Assembly: GCF_019968905.1 (NCBI RefSeq)
Contig: NZ_CP079946.1
Span: 3,224,001 to 3,288,000, forward strand
Length of the DNA: 64,000 nucleotides
Reading direction: 5' to 3'
Source: Corallococcus sp. EGB
GTDB lineage: Bacteria; Myxococcota; Myxococcia; Myxococcales; Myxococcaceae
The notes under the pieces were generated by a model. It did no database searches and was not told the DNA's origin. It worked only from the letters and a program-made list of their open reading frames with translations. Both the position numbers and the translations under genes were made by a program. Shown piece after piece: positions 1 through 12,675 of this stretch. The number at the start of each line of letters is the position of its first letter. Position 1 is the stretch's first letter.

Positions 1-156
1 CAGCTCAACGACAGCGCTGGCCTGGAGCGCGCGAAGGCCCTCCCCGAGGCCCCCGCGACGCCCCCCGCGGGCAGCAAGCCGGAGGCCGCTGACGACGAGT
101 CCGCGGATCCGTCGGCGGAAAACGCTTCCTCGGCTGGCGGGCAAGAAAGCCAATAA
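1..156 (+). CDS. C-terminal end of an unidentified protein (gene runs off the left edge)
   Basis: Only the last 51 codons are in the window, in the frame that starts at base 1 and stops with TAA at 154-156. The tail is rich in Ala, Pro, Ser, Glu and Asp and ends in GGQESQ. It is low-complexity and shows no recognisable domain. It lies directly upstream of gltI on the same strand. In Myxococcus the gene before gltI is gltH, a predicted outer-membrane protein, so gltH is the positional guess. However, this hydrophilic tail does not look like the closing strand of a beta-barrel, so the identity is left open. The frame itself is well supported: high GC3, a clean stop, and a strong hairpin 35 bases after it. 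Confidence 0.6.
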   Translation, partial: QLNDSAGLERAKALPEAPATPPAGSKPEAADDESADPSAENASSAGGQESQ

Positions 157-190
157 TTCCCGCCGTTTGACGGGTTTTGCATGATTGCCC

Positions 191-232
191 GGGGGCGCCC
201 GCGGCCGGTACACTCCGGCCGCTGGCGCCCTC
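191..232 (+). terminator. Strong hairpin between the upstream gene and gltI
   Basis: An inverted repeat with arms 193-208 and 215-230 forms a 16-position stem (GGGCGCC, one C/T mismatch, then GCGGCCGG) around a 6-base loop, TACACT. Bases 191-192 can pair with 231-232 to extend it. A pyrimidine- and T-rich stretch follows (GTTTCATTCCCCCTTTTG). This could be a terminator, an attenuator or an mRNA processing site. It sits 31 bases before the gltI ATG, which argues against any gltI start upstream of 264. Confidence 0.6.
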
Positions 233-263
233 GTTTCATTCCCCCTTTTGTCCAACGAGCCTC

Positions 264-3200
264 ATGGAACAGCCTTCCACCCCCGCGCGTCCCACGCTGC
301 GTGTGACCGATGACCGCTCCTTCGTTGAAACCGAAGCGGCCCTGGAGAAGACGGGCCGGGTCGAGGAGCTGATCCGCCTCTACGAGGGGCGCTCGCGGGA
401 CGTTCCCACGGAGGAGGCCGCGCGCCTGCTGTGCCGGGCGGCGGAGCTGGCCCACGAGCGGCAGCGCAACGCGCCGCGCGCGGAGGATCTGCTCAAGCGC
501 GCGCTGCTGGTCTCCAAGGACCCGATGCCCGCGCTGCGCGGTCTCAAGCGGCTGCATGAGATCCGCCAGGACGCGTCGTCGCTGGTGGACGTGCTGGAGC
601 GGCTGGGCGCCGCGACGCAGGGCGAGGAGAGCGCGGGCCACTACCTGAAGGCCGCGGACCTCTACGAGCAGAAGCTCTTCCGGCGCGACCGCGCGGTGCT
701 GTGCCTGCAGCGCGCGGCGCGGGTGAAGCCGGATCGCGCGACGTTCCGGCGCGTGCGCCAGCTGCTGCTTTCCGAAGAGCGCTTCCAGCCTGCGTTCGAG
801 GCGCTGCAGCGCGAGCGCGCCGCGCTGGGCGACGCGGGCATGGCGGAGGAGTACGCCGCGCTCGCGGAGCGGCTGGTGGACGACCCCACCGAGCACGCGC
901 TGGCGCAGCAGGTGCTGGACGTGGCGCGGGAGTTGGATCCGCAGAACGCGCGCGCGGAGAAGGCGACCCGCGCGATGCAGCGCTTCGAGCAGGTGTGGCG
1001 CGACAAGGTCCGCATGCTGCGCGGCATGTCGCTGGAGGAGCGCGACCGCAAGAGCGCCGCGCGCCTGTCGCTGCTCGTGGCGAAGCTGTTCGCCTGGTAC
1101 GACCCGGCGTCCGCCGCCAAGGTGAAGGAGGCGTTGGACCGCTGCTTCCTGCTGTGGCCGGGCATGCCGGAGGCGCTCACGCTCATCGAGCGGATGGCGG
1201 CGCGCGCGGGGGATTACGGCCCGGCGCTCGCGCAGCTGGAGACGATGGCGGGCGAGGCGCGCGACCGCACGGCGCAGGTGGACCTGTGGCTGCGCGTGGG
1301 CACGCTGAAGCTGGGGCGGATGAATGACGCGGCCGGAGCGCTGGCCGCCTTCGAGAAGGCCGTGGCGGCGGACGCGTCGCGCGCGGACGCGGCCAGCCTG
1401 GCCGCGGAGCTGATGCTGGGGCAGGAGCGCTATGCGGACGCAGTGGCCACGCTGGAGCGCTACCTGGGCACGGTGAAGGACCGCGCGCAGCAGGCCAGCC
1501 TGCGGCTGCGCCTGGCGGACCTGTGCATGCAGCAGCTGAAGGACGCGGAGGCGGCGCGCGCGCATCTGGAAGCGGCGCTCAAGCTGGAGCCGACCAACGC
1601 GCTCGCGGCCTTCCAGTTGTCGCGCCTGTTGGCCGAGGACGAGAAGCTGGACGAGGTGTTGCCGCTCCTGGAGCTGGCCATGCTCGCCCCGCGTCCGCGC
1701 GCGGAGCGCGTGGCGTTCTGCGAAGCGCTGGCGCTGATGTTCGAGGAGCAGGAGAACGCGAAGGGCGCCTTCGAGGTGCTGGCGCGCGCGCTGGAGCTGG
1801 AGCCGGGACGGCCGCTCCTGCTCAACACGGTGGTGGAGCACGCGGAGAAGGCCAACGCGCAGCCGGCGCTGGCGAATGCGCTGCTTCGTGCGGCGCAGGG
1901 GGCCACGCCTCCTGCCGTGGCGGTGGCGCTGTGGCGGCACCTGGCACAGCTGCTCCAGGGCCCGCTGGCGGACCCCGTGCGGGCGGAGGCCGCGTGGCGC
2001 GAGGTGCTCTCGCGCGCTCCGGGAGACACCGCGGCGAGCGAGGCGGTGAAGGCGCTGCAGGCCGCCGCCGCGCTGGCGGATGATCCGAAGACGCGGCTGG
2101 AGACGGACATCGCTCGGCGCGAGGCGGCAGGTGCCTCGCCCGTGGAGCTGGAGCCGTACGTGCGCCAGTGGGTGCAGCTGGCGCCCGAGGACGCCCAGGC
2201 GGTGCAGCGCCTCCAGTCGCTGTGTGTGGCGCTGTCGAAGTTCGAGGAGGCGGCGGCGCTGGCGGGGAAGCTCGCGACGCTCTCCGAGACGCAGCTCGAG
2301 CGCAACGAGTGGACCGCGCGGCAGGCGAAGTTGTACGCGGAGCGGCTGAACCGTCAGGAGGACGCGGCGGATCTATTCCTCGCGCTGCTGGCGGAGAACG
2401 TGTCCACGGGCGTGGTGGTGGGCGGCCTGGAGCGTCTGGCGGCTGGAGGCGTGCGTACGGCCGCGCTGACCGAGGCGCTGGCGAACCACTACGGCCGCAC
2501 GGGCGATCACCAGCGGCAGGTGGCGGCGCTCCAGCAGCAGCTGGACTCCACGACGGACGCGCCCACGCGCAAGCGGCTGCTGACGGTGCTGGCCGGCATC
2601 CACGAGAAGCAGCTCGCGGACAGCCGCGCCGCCTTCGACACGCGGCTGCGCATGGTGCGCGAGGAGCCCAGGGACGAAGCGGGACGCGCGGAGACGGCGC
2701 GCCTGGCGCGCGACCTGTCCGCGCACGCGGAGCTGGGCCGGGTGCTTCGCACGCTCGCCACCGAGTCCGAGGACCCGACTCTCGCCGTGCAGCTGCTCTC
2801 CGAGGCGTCGTCGCTGGCGGAGGAGGGCGGGATGGCGGCGGAGGCCATCACGGCGCTGGAGGCCGCGCTGTCTCGCTCGCCCGAGTCGCCGCAGGTGCTC
2901 CAGCGCCTCGTGCGTCTATACGGGCGCGCGGGCCGCTCGGCGGACGCGGAGACGCTGCTGCGCAAGCGCATCCACGCCACGCGCGGGCCGGAGCGGTTGG
3001 AGCTGCTCCTGCGGCTCGTGGACCTGAACGTGGAGCTGGGCCGTCCGCAGCAGGCCGCCGAAGCGCTCCAGGCCGCCATCACGCATGGCGGCGAGGAGGG
3101 CCGGCACCTGCCGCGCCTGGCGGAGCTCTACGAGAAGGCCGGCATGCAGCGCGAGCTGGGGGACACCCTGGCGCGGATGATCGGCCTGGCGGAGACGGCC

Positions 3201-6200
3201 GGTGACGCGGACCACGTGTCGCGGCTGAAGCTGCGCCGCGCGCAGCTGCTGCAGGGCTCGCAGGACGGCAGCGCGGAGGCGGTGCAGAGCTACGCGGACC
3301 TCTTGCGGCAGCGTCCGTCGGATCCGGACGCGCTCTCGGCGCTGGAGGCGATGCTGGCCTCGGGCCCCTCGCGCGAGGCGGCGGCGCGCGCGCTGGTTCC
3401 GGCGTACGAGCGCACGAAGGAACACCGCAAGCTGGTGGCGACGCTGGATGTCCTCGCGGAGGTCGCCCGCGACGATGCCGGACGGGTGCAGGCGCTGCGT
3501 CACGCGGCGCAGGTCCACCTGGCGCACCTGCGGCAGCCGGAGCTGGCGTTCGCGTCGCTCGCGCGGGCCATGCGTCTGGCGCCTGCGGACGCGGGCCTGC
3601 GGGCCGCCGCGCGTCAGGCCGCGGAGGACGCGGACTCGCTCGACAGCTTCGCGGAGATCCTCTCCGAGCTGACGGAGGAGGGCGACGTCGGCCCCGCGCG
3701 CGCGGCGCTGCTGCGCGAGCTGGCGGAGGTGCAGGAGAAGAAGCTCGACGACCGGCCCGGCGCGGTGAAGGCGCTGCGCTCGCTCCTGGAGCTGGAGCCG
3801 GGCAACCTGGACAGCCTGCGGGCGCTGCAGCGGTTGCACCGTGCGGGCGAGGAGTGGGCGGCGCTGGCGGAGGTGCTGGAGAAGCTTGCGGCGGCCATCC
3901 AGGAGCCCGCGGATCAGCTCGTGTGCCTGCGCGAGGCCGCGCTGCTGCACGAGGCGAAGCTCACCGACAAGGAGAGCGCGGCGGCCGCGTGGCGCGCCAT
4001 CGCGGAGCGCGACCCGGCGCAGCGCGAGGCCGCGACCGCGTTGGACCGCCTCTACACGGACCTCAGCCGTCCCAAGGACCTGGCGTGGACGCTCACGCTG
4101 CGGCGCAACCAGGAGGGCCAGAGCCCGCAGGGGCGTGAGGTGTCCTTCCGTCTGGCGGAGCTGCTGCGCACGGTGCTGGACGACCCCAACGCGGCGCTGG
4201 GCCTCTACAAGCGCATCCTCACCGAGGACCCCGGCCATCCGGGCGCGAGGGCCGCGCTGGAGGCCTGGGTGAAGGCGGCGGTGCCCATGAGCGGCGCCGC
4301 GCTGGAGGTGCTGGACAAGGTGCTCGCGCAGGTGGGCGACCACGCCCGCCGCGTCGCGCTGCGCGAGACGCGGATGGAGTCCGCGCTCACGGTGGAGAAG
4401 ATCATCCTCGCCGGAGAGGTCCGCCGCATCTACGAGCGCGACATGCAGCAGCCGTCGCTCGCGTTCATGGCGGCGGTGAAGGCATTCGCCAACGACCTGG
4501 ACCGCGAAGGCGTGCGTCCGGACCTGGAGCGGCTGGCCCGCGAGACGGGCAGTCACGAGGTGCTGGCGGAGATCTACGAGAGCGCCGCGGTGGAGCTCAC
4601 CGCGGGAGACCCGGCGACGCTGGACCTGCTGCGCCGCGCGGCGGAGCTGCGTGAGAGCCTGGACCAGCCGGAGGAGGCCACGCGCCTCTGGAAGAACCTG
4701 CTGGCGGACGCGCCGCAGGACCGTCAGGCGCTGGAGGCGCTGTCCCGGCTCTACGAGAAGGGCCAGAACGCCAAGAGCCTGTCGGAGGTCTACGCCCGCC
4801 AGGCGCAGCTCTCCACCGACCCGGAGACGCGGCTGGGCCTGCTGCTCAAGGCCGGCGAGGCCTACGCGAGCGCGGGTGAGGACGCGAAGGCCATCGAGGT
4901 GCTGCGCTCCGCGCTGGCGATCCGCAAGGTGCCGGAAGGCCTGCTGGCGCTCGACAAGCTGTACGCGAAGACGCGCCACTTCGTGGAGCAGGCGGACGTG
5001 TTGGATCAGCTCGCGGAGCTCGCGCCGGACGAGCCCGGGCGCCGGGCGTACCTGCTGCGCCGCGCGCAGTTGCTGGAGAAGGAGGTCGGCCCCACCGAGG
5101 CGCTGCCGGTGTACCGCCGGCTGCTGGAGCTGTCGCCGGGCGACGGCCAGGTGGTGTCGGGCCTGGAGCGCCTGCTCGCGCACGACGGCCCCCGCCTGGA
5201 GGCGGCGCGGTTGCTGGAGCCGGTCTACCGCGGCCTCAACGACACGCGGAAGCTGGTGGATGTGCTGGAGGTGCTGCTGCCGGGCGTTCCGCCGGAGAAG
5301 CGCCTGGAGCGGCTGCAGGAGATCGCGGTCCTGCGCGAGGGCCTGGGTCAGACGTCGCTGGCCTTCGTCGCGCGCCTGCGCGCGTTCAACGAACTGCCCG
5401 CGGAAGCCAGCGTGCGCGACGACCTGGAGCGGCTCGCGGCGGACTCGGGCTCGTTCGAGGAGGTCGCGGCGGCCTACGAAGACCAACTGGAGCGCGACCC
5501 CGCGGAGCCCCTCGCGGGCGACCTGTGGCGGCGGCTGGCGGCCATCTACGACAACCGCCTGAAGCGCTACGACCTGGCGGTGCGCGCGCTGGAGCAGGTG
5601 AGCCGGCGCGACCCGATGAACAAGCCGGTGCTGGAGGCCATCGCCCGCGTGCATCGCCGCACGGGCGCGCACCGGGAGCTGGCGCTCGTCATGCGCCGGC
5701 AGGTGGCGGCGGAGCAGAATCCGTCGTCGCAGATCAACCTGCTCTTCGAACTGGCGCACCTGGCCGAGGAGACGCTGGCGGACAAGTCGCTGGCGGCGCA
5801 GGCGTACCGGGAGGTCCTGGAGCGCCGTCCGGAGAACGCCAACGCGCTGAAGCTCCTGGGCCGCGTGCTCGCGGACATGGAGCGCTGGGCGGAGCTCGCG
5901 CAGCATGTCGAGCGCGAAATCCAGATGGCGGACGCGCGCGACGCGCAGGAAGAGGCGTCCGACCTGCGCGTGCGCCTGGGCCGGCTGAAGGTGTCGCGCC
6001 TGGATGATCCGCGCGGCGCGCTGGAGCTGTACCAGGCGGTGCTCGCGCGGCGCGCTGGACACCCGGGCGCGGTGGGAGCGCTGGAGGAGCTGGCGCGTTC
6101 GGAGAGCCCGCTGCGTGGTGCGGCGGCGAGCGCCCTGGAGCCCATCTTCGCGTCGGTGGGCAACCACCTGAAGCAGGTGGAGATGCTGGAGTCACGCGTC

Positions 6201-9200
6201 TCCGCGGAGGCCGTGCCGCAGGAGCGGGCCGCGCTCCTGCGCCGCATCGCGGAGATCTACGCCACGTCGTTGGAGAACGCGGAGATGGGGTTCCTCTCCG
6301 CCACGCGCGCGCTGCGCGAGCTGCCGGAGGACCCGCGCTCGCTGGAGCTGTGCATCCAACTGGTGGACAAGGCGGAGGCACCGGAGGAGCTGTGCGCGGT
6401 GCTGACCGAGGTGGCCCCCAAGGCCAGCGACGTGGCCCGCGCGGAGCTGTACCGCGCGCTCGCCCGGATGCAGGTGGACCTGGGCGAGCCGGCGGAAGCG
6501 CTCCAGTCGTGGAAGCGCGTGCTGGAGCTCAAGCCCACGGACACCGAGGCGCTGGACGGCACCGCGCGGCTGGTGGCGTCCCAGGGCCGTCCTACGGAGC
6601 TGCTGGAGGTGCTGCGCCGTCAGCTCGCGCTGTCGGAGGAGCCGGCGCGTCGCGCGGCGGTGCTCCACCAGATTGGCGCGCTGCAAGAGGAGCAGCTCAA
6701 GGACCCGCTGGGCGCGCTGGCCACGTTCCGGCGGCTCCTGGAGCTGCAGCCGGACGACGCGGTGGCGCTCGCGCGGATGGACGCCCTCTGCCAGAAGCAG
6801 GAGCGTTGGCCGGAGCTCGCGGACGTCCTCGCGCGGCGCATCGCGCTGATGCCGCCGGAGGAGGGCCTTGAGCTGAAGTTCCGCCTCGCGACGGTGCGCG
6901 AGTCCAAGCTGCTCGACAAGGTGGGCGCTCTATCGCTCTTCGGCGAGGTGCTGTCCGTGCAGCCCAACCACCCGGGCGCGGTGGGCCGCATGGAGGCCAT
7001 TGTCGCGCGCGAGCCGCAGAACCTGCTCGCGGTGGAGACGCTGCTGCGCGCCTTCCGCGCGAGCGGCGACGTCACGCGGCTGGCGCAGCTGATTGAAACG
7101 CGCGTGGGCGTGTCGCCGGACGCCATCGAGCGCAAGCAACTGCTCGGCGAGCTGGCCACGCTGCGCGAGACGCAGGGCGAGGGCGAGCTGGCCTTCCTCG
7201 CGCTCTACCGCGGCTTCAAGGAGGACCCGAACGACAGCGAGGTCCGCCGCCGCCTGGAGAACGCCACCGACGTCGCGGGCAGCTACGACGAACTGGTGGT
7301 GCTCTACGAGGAGGCGCTGCCGCGCATCGCCGAGGCCGCCGACGCGGCGCAGGTGTGCCTCAAGCTGGGCCAGGTGCTGGAGACACGCCTGCGCGATCCG
7401 GACCGCGCGGTGTCCTACTTCGAGCGCGCGCGCACGCTGCACGCGTCCGTGCAGCACGCCTCGCTCGTGGCGTTGGACCGCCTCTACCTGCACCTGGAGG
7501 CGTGGCCGGAGCTGGCCGGCGTGCTGGAGGCGTTGGCCACCGGCGCGACGCAGCCCGCGGACAAGATCGGCTTCCTCTTCCGCCTGGGGCAGCTCTACCA
7601 GGAGCGGATGGACAGCCCGGATCGCGCCGCGGGTGCCTACGAGGCCATCCTCGCGCTGGATCCGTCGCACCTCGCCTCGGCGAGGCTCCTGGAGGGCATC
7701 TACGAGGGCGCGGGCGCGTCCGAAAAGCTCTACGCCATCCTGAAGCTCCAGGCGGACAAGGTCACCGGCAGCGAGCGCGACCGCGTCCTCGGCAAGATGG
7801 CGCAGGTGTCCGCCGAGGGGCTGTCCGACCTGGGCCGCTCCATCGAGCTGTACCGCGAGCTGCTGGCGAAGAACCCGCGCAACGAGCAGGTCTTCTCCGC
7901 GCTGGAGTCGCTGTACGAGCGTGCGGGCCGTCCGCAGGACCTGCGCGAGATGCTCGAGGGCCGGCTGGCCATCACGCTGGATCCGCGTGAGGTGGTGCGC
8001 CTCAACGAGCGCCTGGGCCGCGTGGTGTACCGCCTGCTCAAGCAGCCGGAAGCGGCGGTGCCCTACTTCAAGGCCGCGCTGGACCGCGACGCGCGTCACC
8101 GCGTCGTGCTGGACACCCTGCGCGAGCTGTACGACGAGACGGGGCAGCGCGAGGAGTTGGTCGGCATCCTGCGTCGCCTCATCCCGCTGCAGGACAGCAG
8201 CGACGGCGTGAAGGCGCTGCGCCTGCGAATGGCGGAGGTGCTCGCGGGTATGGGCCGGCGCGAGGAGTCGCTGGACGCGGCCCGCCGCGCGCTGGAGGTG
8301 GAGCCGCACGTCGTAGCCGACCTGGAGCGCGTGTATGCGCTGTCCGTGTCGCTGCGCGCGTGGAACGACGCCGTGCGCGCCCTGGAGCTCAAGGTCCAGG
8401 TGCACCTGGCGTCCGAGGAGCGCGACCCGGCCATCGCCGCGTACTTCGCGGTCGCGGACCTGTGGGAAGGGCAGGGCGGCAAGCCCGAGCTGTCCGCCGG
8501 CGCGCTGGAGAAGGTGCTGGAGATCGACCCAGCCAACCGCACTGCCTACGAGCGCGTGTGCGGGCTGTACCGCACGAACAACGACTGGCGCGCCTACGCC
8601 ACGGTGATGGACCGCTACATGCCCCACCTCGTCACCGACGAGGAGAAGATGGCGGCGCTGCGGGAGATCGCCCGGGTGCAGGAGGAGCGCCTGGGCCAGA
8701 AGGACGTGGCCTTCCTGGCGCTGTGCCGCGCGCTGCAACTGGACGCGGCCGAGGACGCGCTGCGCGAGGAGGTCGAGCGCCTCGCGGACGAGACGGGCAG
8801 CCACGAGGAGCTGGCGGCGGTCTACGAAGAGGTCGCGGACGAGTTGCCGCGCGGCCCACTCGCGGAGCGCATCTACGCCACGCTCGCGCGCATCCATGAC
8901 ACGCGGCTGGATGATCCGCAGGCGGCGGAAGCCGCGTTCCGGAAGATCCTGGAGTTCGATCCCACCAACGCCACCGCGCTGGACGGGCTGGCGGCGGTGT
9001 TCCAGCGGCGCGGCCGCGACCGCGAGTACGTCGTCGCGCTGGAGCAGAAGCTGGAGGCGGCGGGCTCCATCGAGGCGCGCAAGGGCATCCTCAAGGAGAT
9101 CGCCCGCGTCTGGGACGAGACGCTGGACGACCCCACCGAGGCCGCCAGCGCCCTCCTGCGCGCGCTGGAGCTGGAGCCGGATCTGGAGACGCTCGGCGTC

Positions 9201-12200
9201 CTCACGACCCTCTACCGGCGCGGCAACGCGTACCGCGACGTGGCCACCACGCTGCTTCGCGCGCGGGACCTGTCGGCGAGCAACGAGCAGCGCGCTCGCA
9301 TCCAGGTCGAGGTGGCGACGGTCTACGAGCGCGACCTCAAGGACGACGAGTCCGCGGTGTCCGCGAACCGCATGGCGCTGGAGTTCGATCCGTTCAACCG
9401 CGAGGCGCTGGAGGCGCTGGAGCGGCTGCACACGCGGTTGGATCAGCCGGCGGACCTGCTCGCCATCTACGAGCGCATGCTGGAGCTGTCGCAGGACTAC
9501 CGCGAGAAGGTCCGCGTCCTCTTCCGCAGCGCGACCATCTGGGAGGACACGTACCAGAACCCGGCCAACGCGGACGCGTGCATCGAGGGCGTCCTCTCCA
9601 TCGACCCCCAGAACGTGCCGGCCATCAAGTCCCTCATCCGCCTGCGCCGCGCGCAGTCGCGGTGGGAGGACCTCATCCTCGCGTACGAGCGGCAGCTCGC
9701 GCTCGCCACCAGCCCGCAGGAGCAGGCGGAGCTGTACGTGGAGATCGGCAACGTCCAGTACCAGAACCTGAAGGCCGTGGACCGCGCGGTGAACAGCTAC
9801 CACGCGGCGCTCGCCACGGACCCCGAGTCCCGTCCGGCGCTGCACGCCCTGGGCAACCTCTACGAGCGCAGCGGCAACTGGCCCTTCGCGCTGGAGATGC
9901 TCCAGAAGGAAGCCCAGGTCGTGGGCAGCGACCCCAAGGCGGTGGAGCTGTGGCACCGCCTGGGGAAGATCAACGAGGACATGCTCGCGGACATGGCGAG
10001 CGCGAGGAACGCCTACCAGCAGGCGCTCGCCATCGACCCGGGCCACCTGCCCACCATCCGCGCCCTCAAGGGCATCCAGGAGCAGGAGAAGGACTGGGGC
10101 GGCTACGAGCAGACGCTCTTGCAGGAAGCGCAGCAGACGGAGGACCCGGCCGCCAAGGGCCGCGCCCTGCTGGACGTCGCGCGCTACCACGCGGAGACGC
10201 GCGAGGACCGCGAGACGGCCACGCCCTACTGGGAGGAGACGCTCAAGCACATCCCGGACAGCCTGGAGGCGGCGCGCCCGCTGGCGGACGTATACATCGC
10301 GCGTGAGGACTGGTCGTCCGCGGAGCGGATGCTGGACATCGTCACGCGCAAGATGGCGGAGAAGGCCATGGCGGAGAAGGACGCCGCCATCGCGCAGGAC
10401 CTCTGCCGCCAGCTCTACCGGCTGGGCTACGTGACGGAGAAGATGGGCCGCCGCGACAAGGCCCTGTCCTCGTACGAGAAGGCCTACGGCCTGGACGCCA
10501 CGTACCTGCCCGCGCTCGAGGGCTACGGCAACCTGCTGGTGCAGGCGAAGCGGTACGAGGACGCGCTCAAGGTCTTCCAGACCATCCTCATCCACCACCG
10601 CGAGGAGCTGACGGACCTGGAGGTCGTGGAGGTCTACTGGCAGCTGGGTGACGTGCACGCCGCGCTCGGCCAGACGGACCGCGCGCAGAACCACTTCGAG
10701 AAGGCGCTCGCCATCGACCCGCAGCACGAGCCGACGCTGCGCGCGCTCGTCACGCTGATGGACAAGGCGGGCAACTACGAGAAGTCCGCGGAGCTGCGCC
10801 AGGAGCTCGTCAACAGCCTGGAGGGCGAGGCCAAGGTCAAGGTCTACCTGGAGCTGGGCCGCATCGCGCGAGACGCGCTGCACGACCCGTACATGGCCAT
10901 CGACGCGTTCACCGGCGCGCTCAAGACGCAGCCGGACGCGCCCGAGGTGATGGACGCGCTCTACCGCCTGCTGCGCGAGACGCGTCAGGGCCAGAAGGCC
11001 GCGGACGTGCTGGGCCGCATGCTGGCGCTGCCCGCGCTCGGTCTGGAGCCGCACAAGGCCAAGCGGGTGTGGTTCGCGCTGGGGGAGATCCGCCGCGACG
11101 AGCTGAAGGACGTGGAGGGCGCGACGCAGGCCTTCAACGCCGCGCTCGACCTGGATCACCGCTTCGTGGAGGCCTTCAGCGCACTGGAGGCGATGCTCGG
11201 CGGCGCGCGCCAATGGAAGACGCTGGAGGAGAACTACACGCGCATGCTCGCGCGTCTGCCCAAGACGCCGGACACGCATCCGGCGCGCATGACGCTCTGG
11301 CGCGCGCTGGGCGACCTGTACCTCCAGGTGCTCAAGCATCCGGAAGGCGCGGTGGCCGCCTACGGCGTCGCTGCGAAGGGCCTGCCGGACGACGCCTCCA
11401 TCCAGGAGACGTTCGCCGACGTCGCGGGCCAGATGCCGGGCCGCGAGGAAGAGGCCATCGTGGCGCTGCGCCGCGCGTTGCCCAACACGGAGAACGCGCG
11501 CAAGGTGGTGGGCCACCTGGTGCGGCTGTCGGCGGTGCGCAAGGACTACGACGCAGCGTGGCTCGCCGCGCAGGCGGTGTCGGGCCTGCTGGGCGAGGCG
11601 GGTGAGGACGAGCAGGAGATCCTCACCAAGCTGGGGCCCTACGCGAAGAAGAAGGAACTGGCGCAGCGTCCGCTGACGGACCGGCTGTGGCAGACCGCGC
11701 TCTTCCACCCGAAGGTGCGCGGCCCGCTGTCAGAGCTCCTGGGCCTGCTCTTCGAGAAGGCGGGACACCTGTACTCGGTGCCCTTCCCGCAGTACCAGCT
11801 GGTGCCCAAGCGCCACCGCATCGACGTGGCGACGGCGCAGGAGTACCACGTCAACCACTACCGCTACGTCGCGCGGCTCTTCGGCATGGAGGCGGTGGAG
11901 CTGTACTCGCCCTTCCTCGTGGCCACGCGTGAGCGGCTGGCCAAGCGCTCCAACGAGCCGGCCCCCGAGCCGCTCGTGAACGTGGATCTGCTCCAGACGC
12001 ATCCCGCGTGCGTGCGTGTGGGCGGCAAGTACTTCGCGGAGCAGGGGCAAAAAGAGGTGTACTACCTCCTGGGCCGCACCCTGGCGCTCGCGCGTCCGGA
12101 GCTGGCGTTCAGCCAGCGCGTCGCGCCCGAGCGGTTGGAGGCCGTGGTGCAGGCCGCGCTCAGCCTGGTGGTGGGCAATGTGCGCTACACGGTGGATCCG

Positions 12201-12539
12201 CGGCTGGTGGACGTGGAGCGGCAGCTGCTCCAGAAGAGCCTGAGCGAGCCGGACCGGGCCGCCCTGGCGAAGGTGGCGAGGGCCTATCTGCCCACGGCGA
12301 CGCCGCAGGATGTGCGCACGTGGTTGGAGGGAGCGGAGCTCACGGCGTCGCGCGCGGGCCTCTTCGCGGCGGGAGAGATGGAGCCGGTGCGCCGCATGGT
12401 GCAGGGAGAAACGGGGTCCGCCTTCCGCGTCGCCCCGCGCACCAAGCTGAGGGAGCTGCTGGTCTTCGCCACCTCCGAGGATCTGCACGAGCTGCGTGTG
12501 GCCGTTGGCACACACGTCGAGGTCCAGGTACGAAAGTAG
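264..12539 (+). CDS. gltI: GltI/AgmK-like giant TPR protein of the gliding motility machinery
   Basis: A 4,091-residue protein built almost entirely of helical tetratricopeptide-type repeats. Units such as 'A...W..VL...P....AL..L..LY....' recur from about residue 40 to 3,790. A non-repeat, more globular C-terminal part (about 3,800-4,091) follows. I see no signal peptide or membrane segment, so it is probably cytoplasmic. Identity rests on giant TPR architecture plus the directly downstream gltJ/agmX; in Myxococcus xanthus these are adjacent (AgmK=GltI, AgmX=GltJ) and belong to the Glt part of the Agl-Glt focal-adhesion motor. The ATG at 264 is chosen because the in-frame ATG at 177 precedes the strong hairpin at 191-232 and would add a proline-rich leader unlike the protein. 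The ribosome-binding site at 264 is weak. Long antisense open frames opposite this gene are compositional shadows. Confidence 0.85.
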   Translation: MEQPSTPARPTLRVTDDRSFVETEAALEKTGRVEELIRLYEGRSRDVPTEEAARLLCRAAELAHERQRNAPRAEDLLKRALLVSKDPMPALRGLKRLHEIRQDASSLVDVLERLGAATQGEESAGHYLKAADLYEQKLFRRDRAVLCLQRAARVKPDRATFRRVRQLLLSEERFQPAFEALQRERAALGDAGMAEEYAALAERLVDDPTEHALAQQVLDVARELDPQNARAEKATRAMQRFEQVWRDKVRMLRGMSLEERDRKSAARLSLLVAKLFAWYDPASAAKVKEALDRCFLLWPGMPEALTLIERMAARAGDYGPALAQLETMAGEARDRTAQVDLWLRVGTLKLGRMNDAAGALAAFEKAVAADASRADAASLAAELMLGQERYADAVATLERYLGTVKDRAQQASLRLRLADLCMQQLKDAEAARAHLEAALKLEPTNALAAFQLSRLLAEDEKLDEVLPLLELAMLAPRPRAERVAFCEALALMFEEQENAKGAFEVLARALELEPGRPLLLNTVVEHAEKANAQPALANALLRAAQGATPPAVAVALWRHLAQLLQGPLADPVRAEAAWREVLSRAPGDTAASEAVKALQAAAALADDPKTRLETDIARREAAGASPVELEPYVRQWVQLAPEDAQAVQRLQSLCVALSKFEEAAALAGKLATLSETQLERNEWTARQAKLYAERLNRQEDAADLFLALLAENVSTGVVVGGLERLAAGGVRTAALTEALANHYGRTGDHQRQVAALQQQLDSTTDAPTRKRLLTVLAGIHEKQLADSRAAFDTRLRMVREEPRDEAGRAETARLARDLSAHAELGRVLRTLATESEDPTLAVQLLSEASSLAEEGGMAAEAITALEAALSRSPESPQVLQRLVRLYGRAGRSADAETLLRKRIHATRGPERLELLLRLVDLNVELGRPQQAAEALQAAITHGGEEGRHLPRLAELYEKAGMQRELGDTLARMIGLAETAGDADHVSRLKLRRAQLLQGSQDGSAEAVQSYADLLRQRPSDPDALSALEAMLASGPSREAAARALVPAYERTKEHRKLVATLDVLAEVARDDAGRVQALRHAAQVHLAHLRQPELAFASLARAMRLAPADAGLRAAARQAAEDADSLDSFAEILSELTEEGDVGPARAALLRELAEVQEKKLDDRPGAVKALRSLLELEPGNLDSLRALQRLHRAGEEWAALAEVLEKLAAAIQEPADQLVCLREAALLHEAKLTDKESAAAAWRAIAERDPAQREAATALDRLYTDLSRPKDLAWTLTLRRNQEGQSPQGREVSFRLAELLRTVLDDPNAALGLYKRILTEDPGHPGARAALEAWVKAAVPMSGAALEVLDKVLAQVGDHARRVALRETRMESALTVEKIILAGEVRRIYERDMQQPSLAFMAAVKAFANDLDREGVRPDLERLARETGSHEVLAEIYESAAVELTAGDPATLDLLRRAAELRESLDQPEEATRLWKNLLADAPQDRQALEALSRLYEKGQNAKSLSEVYARQAQLSTDPETRLGLLLKAGEAYASAGEDAKAIEVLRSALAIRKVPEGLLALDKLYAKTRHFVEQADVLDQLAELAPDEPGRRAYLLRRAQLLEKEVGPTEALPVYRRLLELSPGDGQVVSGLERLLAHDGPRLEAARLLEPVYRGLNDTRKLVDVLEVLLPGVPPEKRLERLQEIAVLREGLGQTSLAFVARLRAFNELPAEASVRDDLERLAADSGSFEEVAAAYEDQLERDPAEPLAGDLWRRLAAIYDNRLKRYDLAVRALEQVSRRDPMNKPVLEAIARVHRRTGAHRELALVMRRQVAAEQNPSSQINLLFELAHLAEETLADKSLAAQAYREVLERRPENANALKLLGRVLADMERWAELAQHVEREIQMADARDAQEEASDLRVRLGRLKVSRLDDPRGALELYQAVLARRAGHPGAVGALEELARSESPLRGAAASALEPIFASVGNHLKQVEMLESRVSAEAVPQERAALLRRIAEIYATSLENAEMGFLSATRALRELPEDPRSLELCIQLVDKAEAPEELCAVLTEVAPKASDVARAELYRALARMQVDLGEPAEALQSWKRVLELKPTDTEALDGTARLVASQGRPTELLEVLRRQLALSEEPARRAAVLHQIGALQEEQLKDPLGALATFRRLLELQPDDAVALARMDALCQKQERWPELADVLARRIALMPPEEGLELKFRLATVRESKLLDKVGALSLFGEVLSVQPNHPGAVGRMEAIVAREPQNLLAVETLLRAFRASGDVTRLAQLIETRVGVSPDAIERKQLLGELATLRETQGEGELAFLALYRGFKEDPNDSEVRRRLENATDVAGSYDELVVLYEEALPRIAEAADAAQVCLKLGQVLETRLRDPDRAVSYFERARTLHASVQHASLVALDRLYLHLEAWPELAGVLEALATGATQPADKIGFLFRLGQLYQERMDSPDRAAGAYEAILALDPSHLASARLLEGIYEGAGASEKLYAILKLQADKVTGSERDRVLGKMAQVSAEGLSDLGRSIELYRELLAKNPRNEQVFSALESLYERAGRPQDLREMLEGRLAITLDPREVVRLNERLGRVVYRLLKQPEAAVPYFKAALDRDARHRVVLDTLRELYDETGQREELVGILRRLIPLQDSSDGVKALRLRMAEVLAGMGRREESLDAARRALEVEPHVVADLERVYALSVSLRAWNDAVRALELKVQVHLASEERDPAIAAYFAVADLWEGQGGKPELSAGALEKVLEIDPANRTAYERVCGLYRTNNDWRAYATVMDRYMPHLVTDEEKMAALREIARVQEERLGQKDVAFLALCRALQLDAAEDALREEVERLADETGSHEELAAVYEEVADELPRGPLAERIYATLARIHDTRLDDPQAAEAAFRKILEFDPTNATALDGLAAVFQRRGRDREYVVALEQKLEAAGSIEARKGILKEIARVWDETLDDPTEAASALLRALELEPDLETLGVLTTLYRRGNAYRDVATTLLRARDLSASNEQRARIQVEVATVYERDLKDDESAVSANRMALEFDPFNREALEALERLHTRLDQPADLLAIYERMLELSQDYREKVRVLFRSATIWEDTYQNPANADACIEGVLSIDPQNVPAIKSLIRLRRAQSRWEDLILAYERQLALATSPQEQAELYVEIGNVQYQNLKAVDRAVNSYHAALATDPESRPALHALGNLYERSGNWPFALEMLQKEAQVVGSDPKAVELWHRLGKINEDMLADMASARNAYQQALAIDPGHLPTIRALKGIQEQEKDWGGYEQTLLQEAQQTEDPAAKGRALLDVARYHAETREDRETATPYWEETLKHIPDSLEAARPLADVYIAREDWSSAERMLDIVTRKMAEKAMAEKDAAIAQDLCRQLYRLGYVTEKMGRRDKALSSYEKAYGLDATYLPALEGYGNLLVQAKRYEDALKVFQTILIHHREELTDLEVVEVYWQLGDVHAALGQTDRAQNHFEKALAIDPQHEPTLRALVTLMDKAGNYEKSAELRQELVNSLEGEAKVKVYLELGRIARDALHDPYMAIDAFTGALKTQPDAPEVMDALYRLLRETRQGQKAADVLGRMLALPALGLEPHKAKRVWFALGEIRRDELKDVEGATQAFNAALDLDHRFVEAFSALEAMLGGARQWKTLEENYTRMLARLPKTPDTHPARMTLWRALGDLYLQVLKHPEGAVAAYGVAAKGLPDDASIQETFADVAGQMPGREEEAIVALRRALPNTENARKVVGHLVRLSAVRKDYDAAWLAAQAVSGLLGEAGEDEQEILTKLGPYAKKKELAQRPLTDRLWQTALFHPKVRGPLSELLGLLFEKAGHLYSVPFPQYQLVPKRHRIDVATAQEYHVNHYRYVARLFGMEAVELYSPFLVATRERLAKRSNEPAPEPLVNVDLLQTHPACVRVGGKYFAEQGQKEVYYLLGRTLALARPELAFSQRVAPERLEAVVQAALSLVVGNVRYTVDPRLVDVERQLLQKSLSEPDRAALAKVARAYLPTATPQDVRTWLEGAELTASRAGLFAAGEMEPVRRMVQGETGSAFRVAPRTKLRELLVFATSEDLHELRVAVGTHVEVQVRK

Positions 12540-12635
12540 GACCCTCAGACCGCCGCGAGGGTTCAGGCGTTGAAAGCAGGCGGGCGTTCAAGGCCGGTGT
12601 CCTTGATCTCCGCCTGTGGCCACTTCTACGATTCC

Positions 12636-12653
12636 GACGGGATTTCGCCCGTC
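12636..12653 (+). terminator. Small stem-loop in the gltI-gltJ gap
   Basis: A perfect 6-bp stem (GACGGG / CCCGTC) with a 6-base loop, ATTTCG, is followed by ATTTCT. It lies 22 bases before the gltJ ATG. A second 6-bp hairpin (ACCCTC / GAGGGT) occurs at 12541-12562, just after the gltI stop. These could attenuate or stabilise the polycistronic message. As a full terminator the evidence is weak. Confidence 0.3.
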
Positions 12654-12675
12654 ATTTCTGAGGCTTGCGGGAACG

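Noticed and set aside
177-263. An earlier gltI start at ATG 177
   Set aside because: It would place the start codon upstream of, and translate through, the strong hairpin at 191-232. It also adds a Pro/Cys-rich leader unlike the helical protein.
6930-11708. Very long open frame on the minus strand opposite gltI (and another at 2916-6167)
   Set aside because: Arg/Val/Leu/Gln/His-rich translation with no domain. It is the expected antisense shadow of a GC-rich gene with strong third-position bias.
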